Part shown: positions 18,733 through 28,796 of the stretch, one piece after another
How the letters are laid out: the number at the start of each line of letters is the position of its first letter
Position numbering within the stretch: position 1 is the stretch's first letter
Position numbers and translations under genes: made by a program
From: Leishmania donovani
Lineage: Eukaryota > Euglenozoa > Kinetoplastea > Trypanosomatida > Trypanosomatidae
Length of the DNA stretch: 64,000 bases
NCBI RefSeq assembly: GCF_000227135.1
Contig: NC_018261.1
Coordinates: 1,560,355 to 1,624,354, forward strand
Direction: 5' to 3'
Notes under the pieces: generated by a model
What the model saw: the letters and a program-made list of their open reading frames with translations, nothing else
The model's database searches: none
Told to the model about the DNA's origin: nothing

Positions 18733-20353
18733 GCGAGCGAGTGAGAGAGAGAGAGGCGACGCCGGTGTCGACAAATGCGTGGTGCGCAGGTAGGCGATCG
18801 CACGAGTACGTGCCATGGACCCGAAGTCGACATCCGGCCGCGACAGCGATGCGGCAGCGAGCGCAATCGCTGGCCGGACACTCCAGAGCCCACTCATCTC
18901 TCATTCTCTCCGTGTGTGTGATCTGCTATCATGTACATTAGACCGCATACAGTGCATGCGGTGTGGAGGCTGTGTGCGGGCGTGTCGGCGTGATTTTGTC
19001 TCTGACGCGCACACGCACCTCACACTTTTGTTGTTTCTTCCTCTTTGTCTGTTTTACGTGTGCGATCATCGCCTGACTGGGCGTCCTGTCTCTGCGGCTT
19101 GCATGGACACTGAAAATCGAATGACGTGCGAATCGGTGCCTCGCGTTTCCGAGAAGTGCCTCTCACGGGCACCTCCGGGGAGGCCGCAAGCCAGCGACGG
19201 GGACTTCTCGCCTGCGGGCGCACTGCCGCTCAAAGCTAGCGATGAATGGCCGTCCTTACTGTCACGGTGCGCACCTTTCGAACATGATAACGCGCTTGAG
19301 GTGGGGCTTCCTGTGGGAAGGCTCGTGTGAATCTCCCGTATATGCTCCTGCACCTCTCTCTGTTGATGCTCTTGTTGGACGAGTGCTTCTCTCACCCACC
19401 CACGCCCACCCTCTCCTCGGTGAAACATCAACGCCTCTTTTCCGCATGCCCTCTGACCCTTCTTTGTCGTACGATCGTCTCAGCGCGAGATGAAGACTGG
19501 GCTGCGTGCTTGTTTGCGCTGCTCTTTTCTTTGCTCTCAAAAGTACTCCCGCCCCGCGGTTTACGCTCCCTCCTCTCTCCCTCCCGCCCCGTACCATCTC
19601 ACCTCCCACAGCGCCTTCGTGGATCGAGGTGGCATATCGCACACAGCGTCATCGGGCTCTCCCGTCCGCCCAAACTTGTTACGCCTTTACCCCTCTTACG
19701 CTTCGCCTGCCTCTCCTCAGCGTGCAGTGTTACCGAGATCGCCGCGCGAGAGTCCACCACGCTCGTTGTGGCATTGCACTTCCAACAGCGTGTGACGCCG
19801 GTCGGTCCATCTACCTTTCCTCCGTTTGTGGCACCCCCTGCAGCAAGTGCGTTGCTGAAGGGGCGCACCCCCTATTGACCCAAGCGCGTGACAGCAGAGG
19901 AGGCCGCAATTCTTTACCTCAGCGCCCTCGCACACAGTCGCACACGCGAACGTTCACGCCGGGCGCACACACAGACAGACGTGCAGACGCCGTCACTCAA
20001 AGATCCAGGTGTGCTCGTCTTGGCTTATACACGCTCACAGGTACATACACCCGGATGCACAGGGAGAGGTGACGCCACGCAGAGATTACGGTCTTTTCCT
20101 CTCCTGCTGCCATCTTTTATCCCTGTGTTGTGCTTCTACTCTTCGTTGATTTCCACAAGTGCACCTTTTTCTATACGTATTCTTTGTCCCCTGCGTGTGT
20201 GTGTGCGTGTCGGATTGTTGGCGACTTGGCTAGGCTGTCCTCCTGCCCTTCCCATCGCTTCTTGCGCTTCCCGTCCCTTCGCAGCACACGCTGTGGATTT
20301 CGTCAGCTAGCCTGCCGCCAACTCACGACCGCCGCGCGCCGAAACCGGAAATT
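18733..20353. other. long spacer before USP7-like gene
   Basis: A 1.62 kb spacer, the longest here. GA/AG repeats follow the stop codon (about 18731-18755). The rest is mixed sequence with many C/T stretches. Overlapping open frames up to ~190 codons are pyrimidine-driven and encode Ser/Pro/Arg/Cys-rich nonsense with no homology that I recognise. Confidence 0.55.
20233..20284 (+). promoter_or_regulatory. probable spliced-leader acceptor for USP7-like gene
   Basis: A C/T-rich tract ends in cccttcgcag with AG at 20283-20284, 69 bases before the ATG. A second candidate AG is at 20158-20159. Confidence 0.5.
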
Positions 20354-23074
20354 ATGCGCTCGGGGTACGTTGGGATCTACAATCAAGGTAGCACGTGCTA
20401 CCTGAACTCGGTCATACAGGCGTTGTACCACCTACCCGCCTTCCGTACGCAAATTTATAACCTCCCGAATGTGCAAAAAGACTCCGTCGCACTCGCTCTG
20501 CGGGACGTGTTTGCGCAGCTGGAGGTGCGCAACCGCAACACCACCACGACGGAGCTGACCAAGGCTTTTGGCTGGTCGGCGCAGGAGGCGGCAGTGCAGC
20601 ATGACGTTCATGAGTTGATGCAGCAGCTCTTTGACAGCCTCGAAACGACGCTGAAGGAGACGCCGAAGAAGAACATGATCCGTGACATGTTTGGCGGCTT
20701 GATGATCTACCGGTCTCGTGCCATAGACGGCGCCGAATACCTCTCTGACCGCCTCGAGGATTTCTACGACGTGGAGCTGGTAGTGCAGAACAAAGCAAAC
20801 ATCGAGGAGTCACTGCGGGAGTTCTCATCCGGAGAGCGGATCGAAGGTGTCTGTGTGGAGGTGATGCCTGGTGCGGACGCGACGCCGCACACGATTGAGC
20901 GCAGTCAGCACTTCCTCGACTGCCCCAAGGTGCTCTTGGTACACCCGAACCGCGTGGCGTTTGACATGGAAACATACGAGCTGGTCACGCTACGTAATGT
21001 GTGGAGTTTTGATTTCAACTTATCGCTGGCGAGCTACGTTGTCGATGACGCCTCGCTGAAGCTCGACAAGGAGAGTCAGGAAAAATGGAAGAAGCTCAGT
21101 CACCGCACCCACCTCGGCGCGAACTACAGCCTGCGCTCCATCCTCACGCACGCCGGCGATGCCACCATCGGGCACTACTATGTGTACGTCAACTTCGACG
21201 GGGAGTGGGTGCGCTTCAACGACGAGGTGGTCGAGCCGGCAACGGAGGAGGATGTGCGCAAGTCCGCGTTTGGCGGGCAGTCGATTCAGTCGCGCTACCG
21301 TCTCTTCGACAACGAGCGCGCGTCGCTGCTTATCTACGTGAACGACGATGTCAAGGAGGAATTGTTGAACGAGACGCCGCCACCGAGCGCGATCGTGGAG
21401 GTGGGCCGCCACATTGAGGAAGAGCGCGCTAGGAAGGAGGAGACGCACAAGGTGAGCTACTACCTATGCGACAAGTTCGTGGTGGACGTGCTCGACGGCG
21501 TGCACGGCGCCTCCGACAAGCTGCAGCGTCACATGTCTGTGCGCCTCTCGCCCGGTCAAGATGAGATGACCGCCATCATCACTACTGCAGCGAAGGAGCT
21601 GCGCGTAGCGCCAGAGCAGATTCGCATCTTCTGCCGCGACCGTCACGGCCTCTCCCCATGGTGTGCTGTTGAGTCGATGTGCAACTCGTACGACTCATAC
21701 TATTATCCGCCCATTTTTATCGACATCGCGCCGCCGCTCGCGGAAGAGGATGCGGCGTCCGCCACGATTGCCGCTGCCGCCGCCGAGCCGTTCCTCGCGT
21801 TCCTCCGTAATGTCGAATCGCCGCACGACCGCGACGTCCCCGTCACGATCGTCCGCTCCATCCCGGAGCTGCAAGCGCGAGTGCCGCGCGATGCGGTCGT
21901 GTACGAAAGCCGCGGCGGCCCGCAGTACCTGAACGCCATCACAGCGACGAACCAACTCGTCTGCGGCGCAAACTTACTTTATACGCACCAGCGCTCCTCC
22001 AACGACGCGGTGCGCGGGTACCTTCAGCAGCGCCAGCTCGTCTGCACAAAGGTCTACCTGTACGACGACTACACCGCCGAGTTGACGGAGCTCTTTGAAA
22101 TAAATATTGTCGAATCCACGCCCTACACCACGCTGCAGGCCGGGCTGTACAAGATGATGACAGAGTCGAAGAGGGGCCTGCCGATCCCTCCCTCCCACAA
22201 CCACCTCGCGTTCTTCAAGGGAAACGACAGATGCAACTACGCCTTCGCAATGCCCATGGCGGCGTCGCTCACGATTCAGTGGAACACGTACAACCACACC
22301 CTCCGAGATGTGTGGGGTAGCGTGCAGCACGAGCACAAAATTGTCATGACAATTCTTCCAATGCCGCTCGAAAAGATCGACTTGACGGTGCTGGTGACGT
22401 TCAACGGAGGATACAATAACTTGCCGCACGTGTACGTCCCAGTGGAGGGTGGCAGCGTTACTTTTCGCGAACTTCTTGAGTTGATGGTGCAGCAGTTGGG
22501 CAGTCGTCTTCGGGCAGGCGCTGCCGCGGGGTACGAGCAGCAGCTCACCGGGCAGGCACGGCTGCTGCGGCTGCTGCGGGTCCGACGAGGCGAGCTGGTT
22601 GAGGTGGTGGAGGACCTGGACACTCCGATTGATCTCGAGGCACGCGAGGACATTGTCCTGGACAAGCTGTGCCCGGCACTGCCCGGGTACGAGCTCGTCA
22701 ACGTGCTCTTCTGCCGCCGCCGCTCAGGAGAGTACTACTTTGGTCTACCGACAAACATCTGCATCAACTCGTCTCTCGAGGAGCAGGGCGATGTGCTTCT
22801 TCGACGCATCGTAAAGAAGCTCGGGTACCCTGACCAGGAGGAGGCAATGAAGAAGTGGATACTTTGTGTAATGAACGTCAAGTCCCGCAAGACGCGCACT
22901 GCCAGCAAGAAGGAGGTGCTGGCAGATCTCGTCAAGGAGGTCGGCGGCGCACCGTTCGTGTTCGTTGTCGACCGTCCCCAGTGCTTGCTCCTCGACGGCA
23001 TTGAAGAGGAGGAGCACCGGCCAGAGTCCATCGTTATCAAGTCTGCCTCGAAGACAGACCTCTCCGCGGCTTAG
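20354..23074 (+). CDS. USP7-like ubiquitin hydrolase without TRAF domain
   Basis: 906 aa. A C19 (USP) deubiquitinase that cleaves ubiquitin from substrates, of the USP7/Ubp15 type. The catalytic core begins almost at the N-terminus: C15 in YNQGSTCYLNSVIQALYH, H274 in GHYYVYVNFDGEW, and D290 in FNDEVV, with QHDVHELMQQLFD between them. The linker EERARKEE and the C-terminal ~550 residues follow the USP7 plan of tandem ubiquitin-like domains. Examples are the AFFKGNDRCN segment, which matches the USP7 third ubiquitin-like region, and LARLL-type segments near 730. Human USP7 carries a ~200-residue TRAF domain before the catalytic core. Here only 14 residues precede the active Cys, and no upstream start is available in frame. 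Substrate recognition must therefore differ. The tail after residue 890 is a short disordered extension. Confidence 0.9.
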   Translation: MRSGYVGIYNQGSTCYLNSVIQALYHLPAFRTQIYNLPNVQKDSVALALRDVFAQLEVRNRNTTTTELTKAFGWSAQEAAVQHDVHELMQQLFDSLETTLKETPKKNMIRDMFGGLMIYRSRAIDGAEYLSDRLEDFYDVELVVQNKANIEESLREFSSGERIEGVCVEVMPGADATPHTIERSQHFLDCPKVLLVHPNRVAFDMETYELVTLRNVWSFDFNLSLASYVVDDASLKLDKESQEKWKKLSHRTHLGANYSLRSILTHAGDATIGHYYVYVNFDGEWVRFNDEVVEPATEEDVRKSAFGGQSIQSRYRLFDNERASLLIYVNDDVKEELLNETPPPSAIVEVGRHIEEERARKEETHKVSYYLCDKFVVDVLDGVHGASDKLQRHMSVRLSPGQDEMTAIITTAAKELRVAPEQIRIFCRDRHGLSPWCAVESMCNSYDSYYYPPIFIDIAPPLAEEDAASATIAAAAAEPFLAFLRNVESPHDRDVPVTIVRSIPELQARVPRDAVVYESRGGPQYLNAITATNQLVCGANLLYTHQRSSNDAVRGYLQQRQLVCTKVYLYDDYTAELTELFEINIVESTPYTTLQAGLYKMMTESKRGLPIPPSHNHLAFFKGNDRCNYAFAMPMAASLTIQWNTYNHTLRDVWGSVQHEHKIVMTILPMPLEKIDLTVLVTFNGGYNNLPHVYVPVEGGSVTFRELLELMVQQLGSRLRAGAAAGYEQQLTGQARLLRLLRVRRGELVEVVEDLDTPIDLEAREDIVLDKLCPALPGYELVNVLFCRRRSGEYYFGLPTNICINSSLEEQGDVLLRRIVKKLGYPDQEEAMKKWILCVMNVKSRKTRTASKKEVLADLVKEVGGAPFVFVVDRPQCLLLDGIEEEEHRPESIVIKSASKTDLSAA

Positions 23075-24566
23075 AGACGCACCAACGCTGCAGCGCTCAC
23101 TTGCGTCTTCGTTCGATGTTTGCGTGGTATTGCTGCTCTCGCGGAGCGCAGGCACGCACGGATGTGTGCGCGAGGGGTTCCGGTGGTGTTTGCTCGACTT
23201 TAATCTTTGACGGTGACGACCGACCCCCCTGCTTGGGCTTATCTGACCTGCACCGAGACCACTCCGTGCTACCACCCGCACGACAGGGGTGCGACCGCTT
23301 TCTGTCCTCGAGCAGGACCGTGCACGCGGTCCGCCTGGATCAGGGCACGCAGCTCACGTGGGCGTGTCTGGCGACGACCGCGCAGCATGTATGGGCCAAA
23401 GGGACGAGGAAAGAGACGAAGTGTCGACTGGACGTATGGGCCCGATCCAAAAGGCAGACGGCTGGTCCTCGACGAGGATGCAGCCGCAGTGCCGCATGGG
23501 GTAGGTGGAGGGGTGCTTCAAGGAGACGCTGAGGGATGCCGTGGTGCTCACGCGGATTCTGTGCGATGCCGCTCCTTGAACGCGCCCGTCGCCCACGATG
23601 GACTGTTTTTTTTTTTTTTTTAGCCGTTGCTCGTATCTTGTGGTAGACACTGAGTATGTTGGTGCTAGACATCGCTTTGGTAGTTTTCATATGTTTTTGA
23701 TTTTATTTGTGGGCTTGACTTGGTGAAGGTGCTGGTGGCCGGTGCTTTTCGATTCCGTCCTTCCCTCTTCCCTTCTTGTCATCTATTCGCAGTTTTTCCG
23801 AATACAGAACTGAAAAGGGGCTGTGGCTGATGGGAAAGCTGAGAAGAGTTACCCACCCCACCCGCCCCCGCCCCCTCTTCGGTGATGAGCTGTGAGGGAG
23901 ACTTCATCTCTGTATGCGTGTGTTTGTGTGGCAGTTGAATTTCACGGCGTACGTGTCTGCGTTTTCGGGTCTTACATGTTTCTCCTCTTTTTCTGGTTAT
24001 TCTTCTCTTCCATGTCCAGTGCTCTCCCAAAGCCTCGACCCACGCCTCTCGCGTTCGCTCGTCAGCTCACTCCTCAGCGAAGAGGACGCCAGACCCTTCG
24101 CGCGAGCAGCTGCTGAGAAGGATGGGCAAGCTTCACCTGCCAACAAGTTGGGCAACTGTGAAGAGCAGGCGAGGAGTGTGGGACGCGGGCACCGGTGGCA
24201 CACGATGCTGTTTCGTCTGCGCTGTTGTTGTGCGCCTCACAGAGGGTGTGCGGGTGCTTGTCATGGCTGTCGCCCCTCTCTGCCCAGAGAAGGCGTCTCG
24301 CTCCTCGCAGCAACACAGGCTCGACTTCTCCGTCTCGCTCCACCTCCCTCTTTTGCTACCACCTTCTTCTGATGCGCACAGCCGTGCATGGTCGATCGCC
24401 ACCCTCACTTACTGGAGCGCGTGGCCGCATTTTTTTTTTATTGTTTTGCTCTCGTTATCATCGCTACAAGGAACCCTCTGCATCCCCTTCCTCTCCCTTC
24501 CTCTGCCAGCACATTACTACACTTCAGTGCCGTCCCTCCCGCCGTCGTGGCCGCGTCTTCTCGAGG
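23075..24566. other. spacer with GC-rich island and T-run
   Basis: A 1.49 kb spacer. From about 23205 to 23600 the sequence is GC-rich and complex, unlike the pyrimidine-biased flanks. It ends in a long T-run (about 23606-23621) immediately followed by AG. A second acceptor-like region lies at 24430-24470, next to the following gene. A degenerate retroposon remnant is possible for the island but could not be shown. Confidence 0.5.
24430..24470 (+). promoter_or_regulatory. probable spliced-leader acceptor for DNAI7 gene
   Basis: A T9 run and further pyrimidines lead to ctacaag with AG at 24469-24470, 96 bases before the ATG. Confidence 0.55.
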
Positions 24567-26636
24567 ATGCCGCCAAAGGCCAAGGCGGCGGAGCCGAAGC
24601 CCAAGTCCAAGAAGGCACTGGCGCTGCAGGCCGCCATCGACCAGTCTACGAAGGAAGCGCAGAAAACATACAAGCAGCATGAACAACTCCGCACAAAAGC
24701 GGATCAGGTGGAGAAGAGCCAGCGCGAGTACCTGCTTCTCGATGAGACTGTCGCGCGGGAACGGATTAAGGAAGAAAAGAAACGCTATCGCGCCGCCGTG
24801 GCGGATCTGAGGACGGAGGAGCAGCTTGCCTTTGCCACCTACATCAAGCACGACCATTGGGAGCACATTTCAGAAGCATCGCGTTTGCCGAATGTGCACA
24901 GCGAGGCGGACATCAACGACTTCCTCAGCAGCTGGAAGAGTCGTCAGGCGGCCAATGATCGGTATGAGCCGGACACCGTCGTCATCGCTTCCCGCGCGCC
25001 AAACAGCACAGAGGACGGAAAGCTGCTCTTCATTCGCGGTGAGCAGCGCTTGCCGCCGCAGAAGCGCCGGGCGCTCATTAGGGGGGAGCTTCTGCAGTGC
25101 TACGACGCCTACGAGCTGGCGGAAAAGATCAAAGATGACCGGGACACCTACAACTCGATTGCTTCCACGGCCGCGTTTCAGAAGCCCATGCCATGGGCCT
25201 CCGTCTTGCAGCAGGTGTATCTTCAACTGCGTGCGACGTTTGATTTCGTGTCGACGCAGACCTTGCGGTTTTACGACCAGGTGATCGACAGCGCGGACGG
25301 CGAAACGGTCACGCGCACCGTGTCTGCGGCGAACCCGGTTATCAAGTTCGGGCTGTGGGTCAAAACAAAGGATGTGACACGCAGCTTCACGTCGCTTGCT
25401 TTCCCAGAGATCGAGGTGCGCCTTGACCCAAAGCAGAACTCGCTGCCCAAGCTGCCCAAAATGCTGGGCCTCAGCAAGGAGAATATCGCCGTGCGTGCGG
25501 TGCAGCTGGCCTTTGACCCCTACTCCTGCTACGTCTCACGCCGCAGTCAGTACTACGCGCTTGACTGCACCATCAAGATTGACCTCCTCACTTTCGCCGA
25601 GCGACCGCGGCCCAACGGAGAGTGGTTGCTGCGCATGGAGACGCCCGAGTCGCATAGGCTCCACGTAGAAGAGTACCCGCCGCGAACCGCCGAGGCCCGC
25701 GTCGAGGACCCGGCACTGCGTATCTCCTTTGAGGTACCGAAGTCCATCGTGATCCGCCAGCCAAGCCTGTTCATCGGCAGATGGAATGAGGAGACGCATG
25801 AGTGGGAGCCGTGCAGCGGGGCAACGCTTGGCGCGTCATTTGGTCCCACCGTGCGCGTTGCGGAGAACCCGCGGCGGGCGACGTTTATCGCCTCCGAGCT
25901 CGCCCAGTTCGCTGTTCTTCACGAAACCGTGTTCGACGTCGTCTATGAAAGCTGGAGCCTCAAGCCTTTTGACGGGAGCCGTATCCTCGTTACGCTGGAA
26001 GGCCGTCACCGCGGCGACGCCACCGATCGCGAGTTCCGCTTTCTGCTTGAGGACGCCAAGTGCCGGCTTCTCTCTCCCGAAGACGACGAGCTGGCGCCGC
26101 TGCGCACCTCGTGCTGGAGCCCGGCGGTGCTGCTGCGCAAGCTCAAACAAAGCGGTTTCAACTTTCTTGTTCGTGATGAGGAGGCGTGCTTCTTAGAAAA
26201 TGTTATCCCGAAAACCCGCCAGCTCGAGGAGAAGGCGTACGCGGATATGGCGCAGTTCAGTCAGTACTTCACGATTGCCAGCTCGCGCCACAACAAGAAC
26301 GGCGAGGACGCGGATATGGCCCTTTTTCGCGTCTCGAAGCGTTGGCTGCGGCCCGGCGAAGAGGACGAGAGCTTCGACATCCCTACCACTTCTGATTTGT
26401 GGCACTCGATCCGCTACCGCACCGACGACTGCGCTCTCGCCTGCTTCACTGAGTTGGATGAGACGACAAACATGAGCATCCTTGACGGCGCCGAAACGCA
26501 CTATAACCTGTACAGCCTCCTCACGCCTGTGGAAGGCGAGGAGTCGTTGCGTGGACAGCTGCTCAACACGAACTACCTGCTGCGGCGGTGCGTTCTGGAG
26601 TTTCTGCAGCTCGTCCGCCCACTCACGTGGGGCTGA
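24567..26636 (+). CDS. DNAI7/CASC1 (IC97) axonemal dynein-associated protein
   Basis: 689 aa. Homologue of CASC1/DNAI7 (Chlamydomonas IC97), a protein bound to the two-headed inner dynein arm of motile flagella. The start MPPKAKAAEPKPKSKKALAL resembles the family's Lys-rich opening. It is followed by a charged coiled coil (about 20-85) and then by the family segment in which W-x-x-x followed by LPxxxxxxxINxFLxxWKS appears here as DHWEHISEASRLPNVHSEAD and INDFLSSWKSR. The remainder is beta-rich, with conserved stretches such as VIKFGLWVKTKDV and FEVPKSIVIRQPSLFIGRW, and ends in LQLVRPLTWG. Length fits the family (about 700 aa). The upstream part of the open frame lies before the predicted acceptor and begins without a usable ATG. 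It joins CFAP46 and DHC2 as a flagellar gene in this array. Confidence 0.82.
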   Translation: MPPKAKAAEPKPKSKKALALQAAIDQSTKEAQKTYKQHEQLRTKADQVEKSQREYLLLDETVARERIKEEKKRYRAAVADLRTEEQLAFATYIKHDHWEHISEASRLPNVHSEADINDFLSSWKSRQAANDRYEPDTVVIASRAPNSTEDGKLLFIRGEQRLPPQKRRALIRGELLQCYDAYELAEKIKDDRDTYNSIASTAAFQKPMPWASVLQQVYLQLRATFDFVSTQTLRFYDQVIDSADGETVTRTVSAANPVIKFGLWVKTKDVTRSFTSLAFPEIEVRLDPKQNSLPKLPKMLGLSKENIAVRAVQLAFDPYSCYVSRRSQYYALDCTIKIDLLTFAERPRPNGEWLLRMETPESHRLHVEEYPPRTAEARVEDPALRISFEVPKSIVIRQPSLFIGRWNEETHEWEPCSGATLGASFGPTVRVAENPRRATFIASELAQFAVLHETVFDVVYESWSLKPFDGSRILVTLEGRHRGDATDREFRFLLEDAKCRLLSPEDDELAPLRTSCWSPAVLLRKLKQSGFNFLVRDEEACFLENVIPKTRQLEEKAYADMAQFSQYFTIASSRHNKNGEDADMALFRVSKRWLRPGEEDESFDIPTTSDLWHSIRYRTDDCALACFTELDETTNMSILDGAETHYNLYSLLTPVEGEESLRGQLLNTNYLLRRCVLEFLQLVRPLTWG

Positions 26637-27995
26637 GCGTTGAAAGAGGAGCAGAGGAGCAGGCATGGCCGTCGCTACCGTGGTAAGACCTGTAGTGCTT
26701 AGGAGGGCCGCGGTTTAAGGGCAGTGATGCGAAGGCCTATGCGAGAGCGCCGTCTACCTTGCCCGATTCCCTTCTGTTCGTGCTTCCGTGGAAAGCGTCG
26801 TATGGAGGAGAGGCCGATGCAGCGTCGCTCTCTCCCCTCCTCCCCCGCCTCTTGCTCACGGACCAGGCACCTTCTTTTTTCTGATTGTTTGTTGGTTTCT
26901 TCGCTCCTCTCCATGCATGTAAAGTAGCGCACTTATCAGCGCGAAATCAGGCTCGCTTTTCTCCAGCTGCAACAGCTCCTGACATTGGCCAAGCCGAAAA
27001 AAAAAAGACAAAGAACACAAGGGGGGAGGGATGGGTGAGCGCATCTGCCTCCCCAGTTTTCGCCCTCCTGCCTTCAATTTGCAGCGCGGTCTTTCGAGCC
27101 CATATGCGGCTGTTGTTTTTTTCTTTCCTGTTCGATCCGCAATGCCGCCTTCCCGATGTGACGCACCTCGTAGAGTGGCGAGGCTTCTCGCGACACCGAA
27201 AAACGTGGTAGAGAGGACCTGAAACTATCATCATGGTAACGGGGGTGGGTGGGAGCGCTTCCACCTGGGGTTGCTGTGCGTGTGTTGGGGGAGGAGGGGG
27301 GAAACGCAGAACAGCTGCCAAATCCGCGTACGACGCTGTATTACATGTGCCAGGCGTCTGGCACGTTGAATGGCCTTCAGTGCGTGCAGCCGTCCCAAAT
27401 GCGCGCCGTTCGCCTTCATTGATCTCGCTGCTTCTCCCACTTCCATCATATGTTGCTCGTCGTCCTCTCGCTTCGGTGCCCCTAATATCCTGCGGCACGT
27501 GCGTCCGCGTCGCATGATGCGCACATGCGTGTATGCGCATGAGCGCTGCAATCAGCGCAGTTACCATCGCCCGCGTCCTCTTCACAGAAAAGGGGGTGCG
27601 CGAGTTGTCGAGAAAGTCCCTGTTGCGTCGGCGAACGACTTTGTTCGTCCTCACGGGAACGCGGACGGGCTTGAGATTTGCCGATCGTGTCATGGCGGGT
27701 CGCAGTCGACCCACGTCCCTCTTTCCTCTGTGTCGACGCATCTGCAGGTCCCTTGGCGAGCGTCATTGGCTTGCATGCGTTGTCCGTGGCGGGACGTGTA
27801 TTCTGTGACGTTGCTGCGGCTCCGTTTTGCCGTTTCGATCGCCGCTTCGTGTTATCATCTTTACTCGGTGTGCGTGTGTGTGTGTGTGTGTGAGGCGGCG
27901 GGGGCTAAGGACCTGCTACGTATTCGGTTGCTGCACGGACTGCGGAAAACACAACGTCGTCCTGATTGGCATTCGCTCCGCCCTGCCAAGCCGCC
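26637..27995. other. spacer before J-protein gene
   Basis: A 1.36 kb spacer with an A-rich stretch near 26995-27020 and a TG repeat at 27871-27892. A 264-codon open frame on the - strand (26947-27741) is rejected as low-complexity background. The acceptor for the next gene is unclear. Confidence 0.5.
27871..27892 (+). repeat. (TG)n microsatellite
   Basis: About eleven TG units with one early CG interruption, roughly 105 bases before the J-protein ATG and perhaps within its leader. Confidence 0.7.
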
Positions 27996-28796
27996 ATGCT
28001 CCGTCGCAGCGGGGTACGTCTCGTGTACGAGCGCTTTGAAGGCCACGTCTCAGGGGACAAGGGCCACATGACGCTGCAGCAGGCGTGCACCATCTTTGGC
28101 TACCAGCTCGACGAGGAGTGGACCAAGAAGGATATCAAGAAGCGATTTCAGAAACTGGCGCTGCGATTTCACCCCGACAAGGGCGGCACTGATGAGCAGT
28201 TCCTGGCGCTCAAGGAGGCACAGCACCTGCTGCTGACCCATCGTCATGACCGCGGCGCCGACTGGGCGGCAAAGGGGGCGAAGGGCGAGGGTGGTCACGG
28301 TGGAATCAACTTTCGGCGCATGAACTACGACAACCTCACAAATACGATTCATCGGCAGACAGCCGACAACCCCGAATGCCGCTCCTTCGGTCTGCAGGAC
28401 TTCGCTGTCTTTCTCGTCTTCATCACCGCGGTGGGGATGTACTACGTTTACAAGACATACACCACCCACATGCAAGTACTCAGGAGTCGATGGAGCTACT
28501 CCGAAGACGCGATTCGCGCAGACTACAAGGGCAAAGCACCCTCTGAAGGGTTGTGGCATCCGTGGATCGCAGACGTGGAGACTCGCGACCGCATGGACGA
28601 CATTGCGATTCTTCAGGGTAGCGTCAAGCGAGCGTTCATTGATGAGAAGCGAAAGGATGCACCACCGGTGTACACACCGTGGCAGTCCGGCGGGCCATTT
28701 GCGCGCCACATGGCCCCGACGCGGGCGCCAGAGATGCCGGAGGATGCGCATGCGTCTGCGAGCACCCCATCCACCACGAGGTGGCTAAGAGCGTGA
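27996..28796 (+). CDS. membrane-anchored DnaJ-domain protein
   Basis: 266 aa. A J-domain cochaperone that would stimulate an Hsp70 partner. The J domain occupies about residues 28-88 and has the invariant HPD at 59-61 in LRFHPDKGGTDEQF, preceded by the basic helix KKDIKKRFQKLAL. There is no Gly/Phe region or zinc-finger domain, so it is a class III J-protein. A single transmembrane helix spans about 136-153 (FAVFLVFITAVGMYYVYK). The Arg-rich, short N-terminus (MLRRSGVRLVYERF) could be a mitochondrial signal but is weak. The C-terminal ~110 residues beyond the membrane lack a known domain and contain WSYSEDAIRADYKGK. The first ATG was chosen; the ten-codon longer reading begins with TTG. Confidence 0.85.
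   Translation: MLRRSGVRLVYERFEGHVSGDKGHMTLQQACTIFGYQLDEEWTKKDIKKRFQKLALRFHPDKGGTDEQFLALKEAQHLLLTHRHDRGADWAAKGAKGEGGHGGINFRRMNYDNLTNTIHRQTADNPECRSFGLQDFAVFLVFITAVGMYYVYKTYTTHMQVLRSRWSYSEDAIRADYKGKAPSEGLWHPWIADVETRDRMDDIAILQGSVKRAFIDEKRKDAPPVYTPWQSGGPFARHMAPTRAPEMPEDAHASASTPSTTRWLRA

Noticed and set aside
18815..20072. overlapping open frames of 170-190 codons in the spacer before the USP7-like gene
   Set aside because: Cys/Ser/Pro/Arg-rich translations of pyrimidine-rich DNA, overlapping each other in several frames, no start context or family match.
23606..23623. T-run plus AG as the acceptor of the DNAI7 gene
   Set aside because: It is over 900 bases before the ATG and a good acceptor lies 96 bases before it; kept only as a point of interest.
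24195..24566. 124-codon N-terminal extension of DNAI7
   Set aside because: It lies upstream of the strong acceptor at 24469-24470 and translates low-complexity sequence, while the family-like start is MPPKAKA at 24567.
26947..27741. 264-codon open frame on the - strand in a spacer
   Set aside because: Arg/Thr/Ala/Pro-rich with homopolymer stretches, on the strand opposite to all other genes, no recognisable domain.
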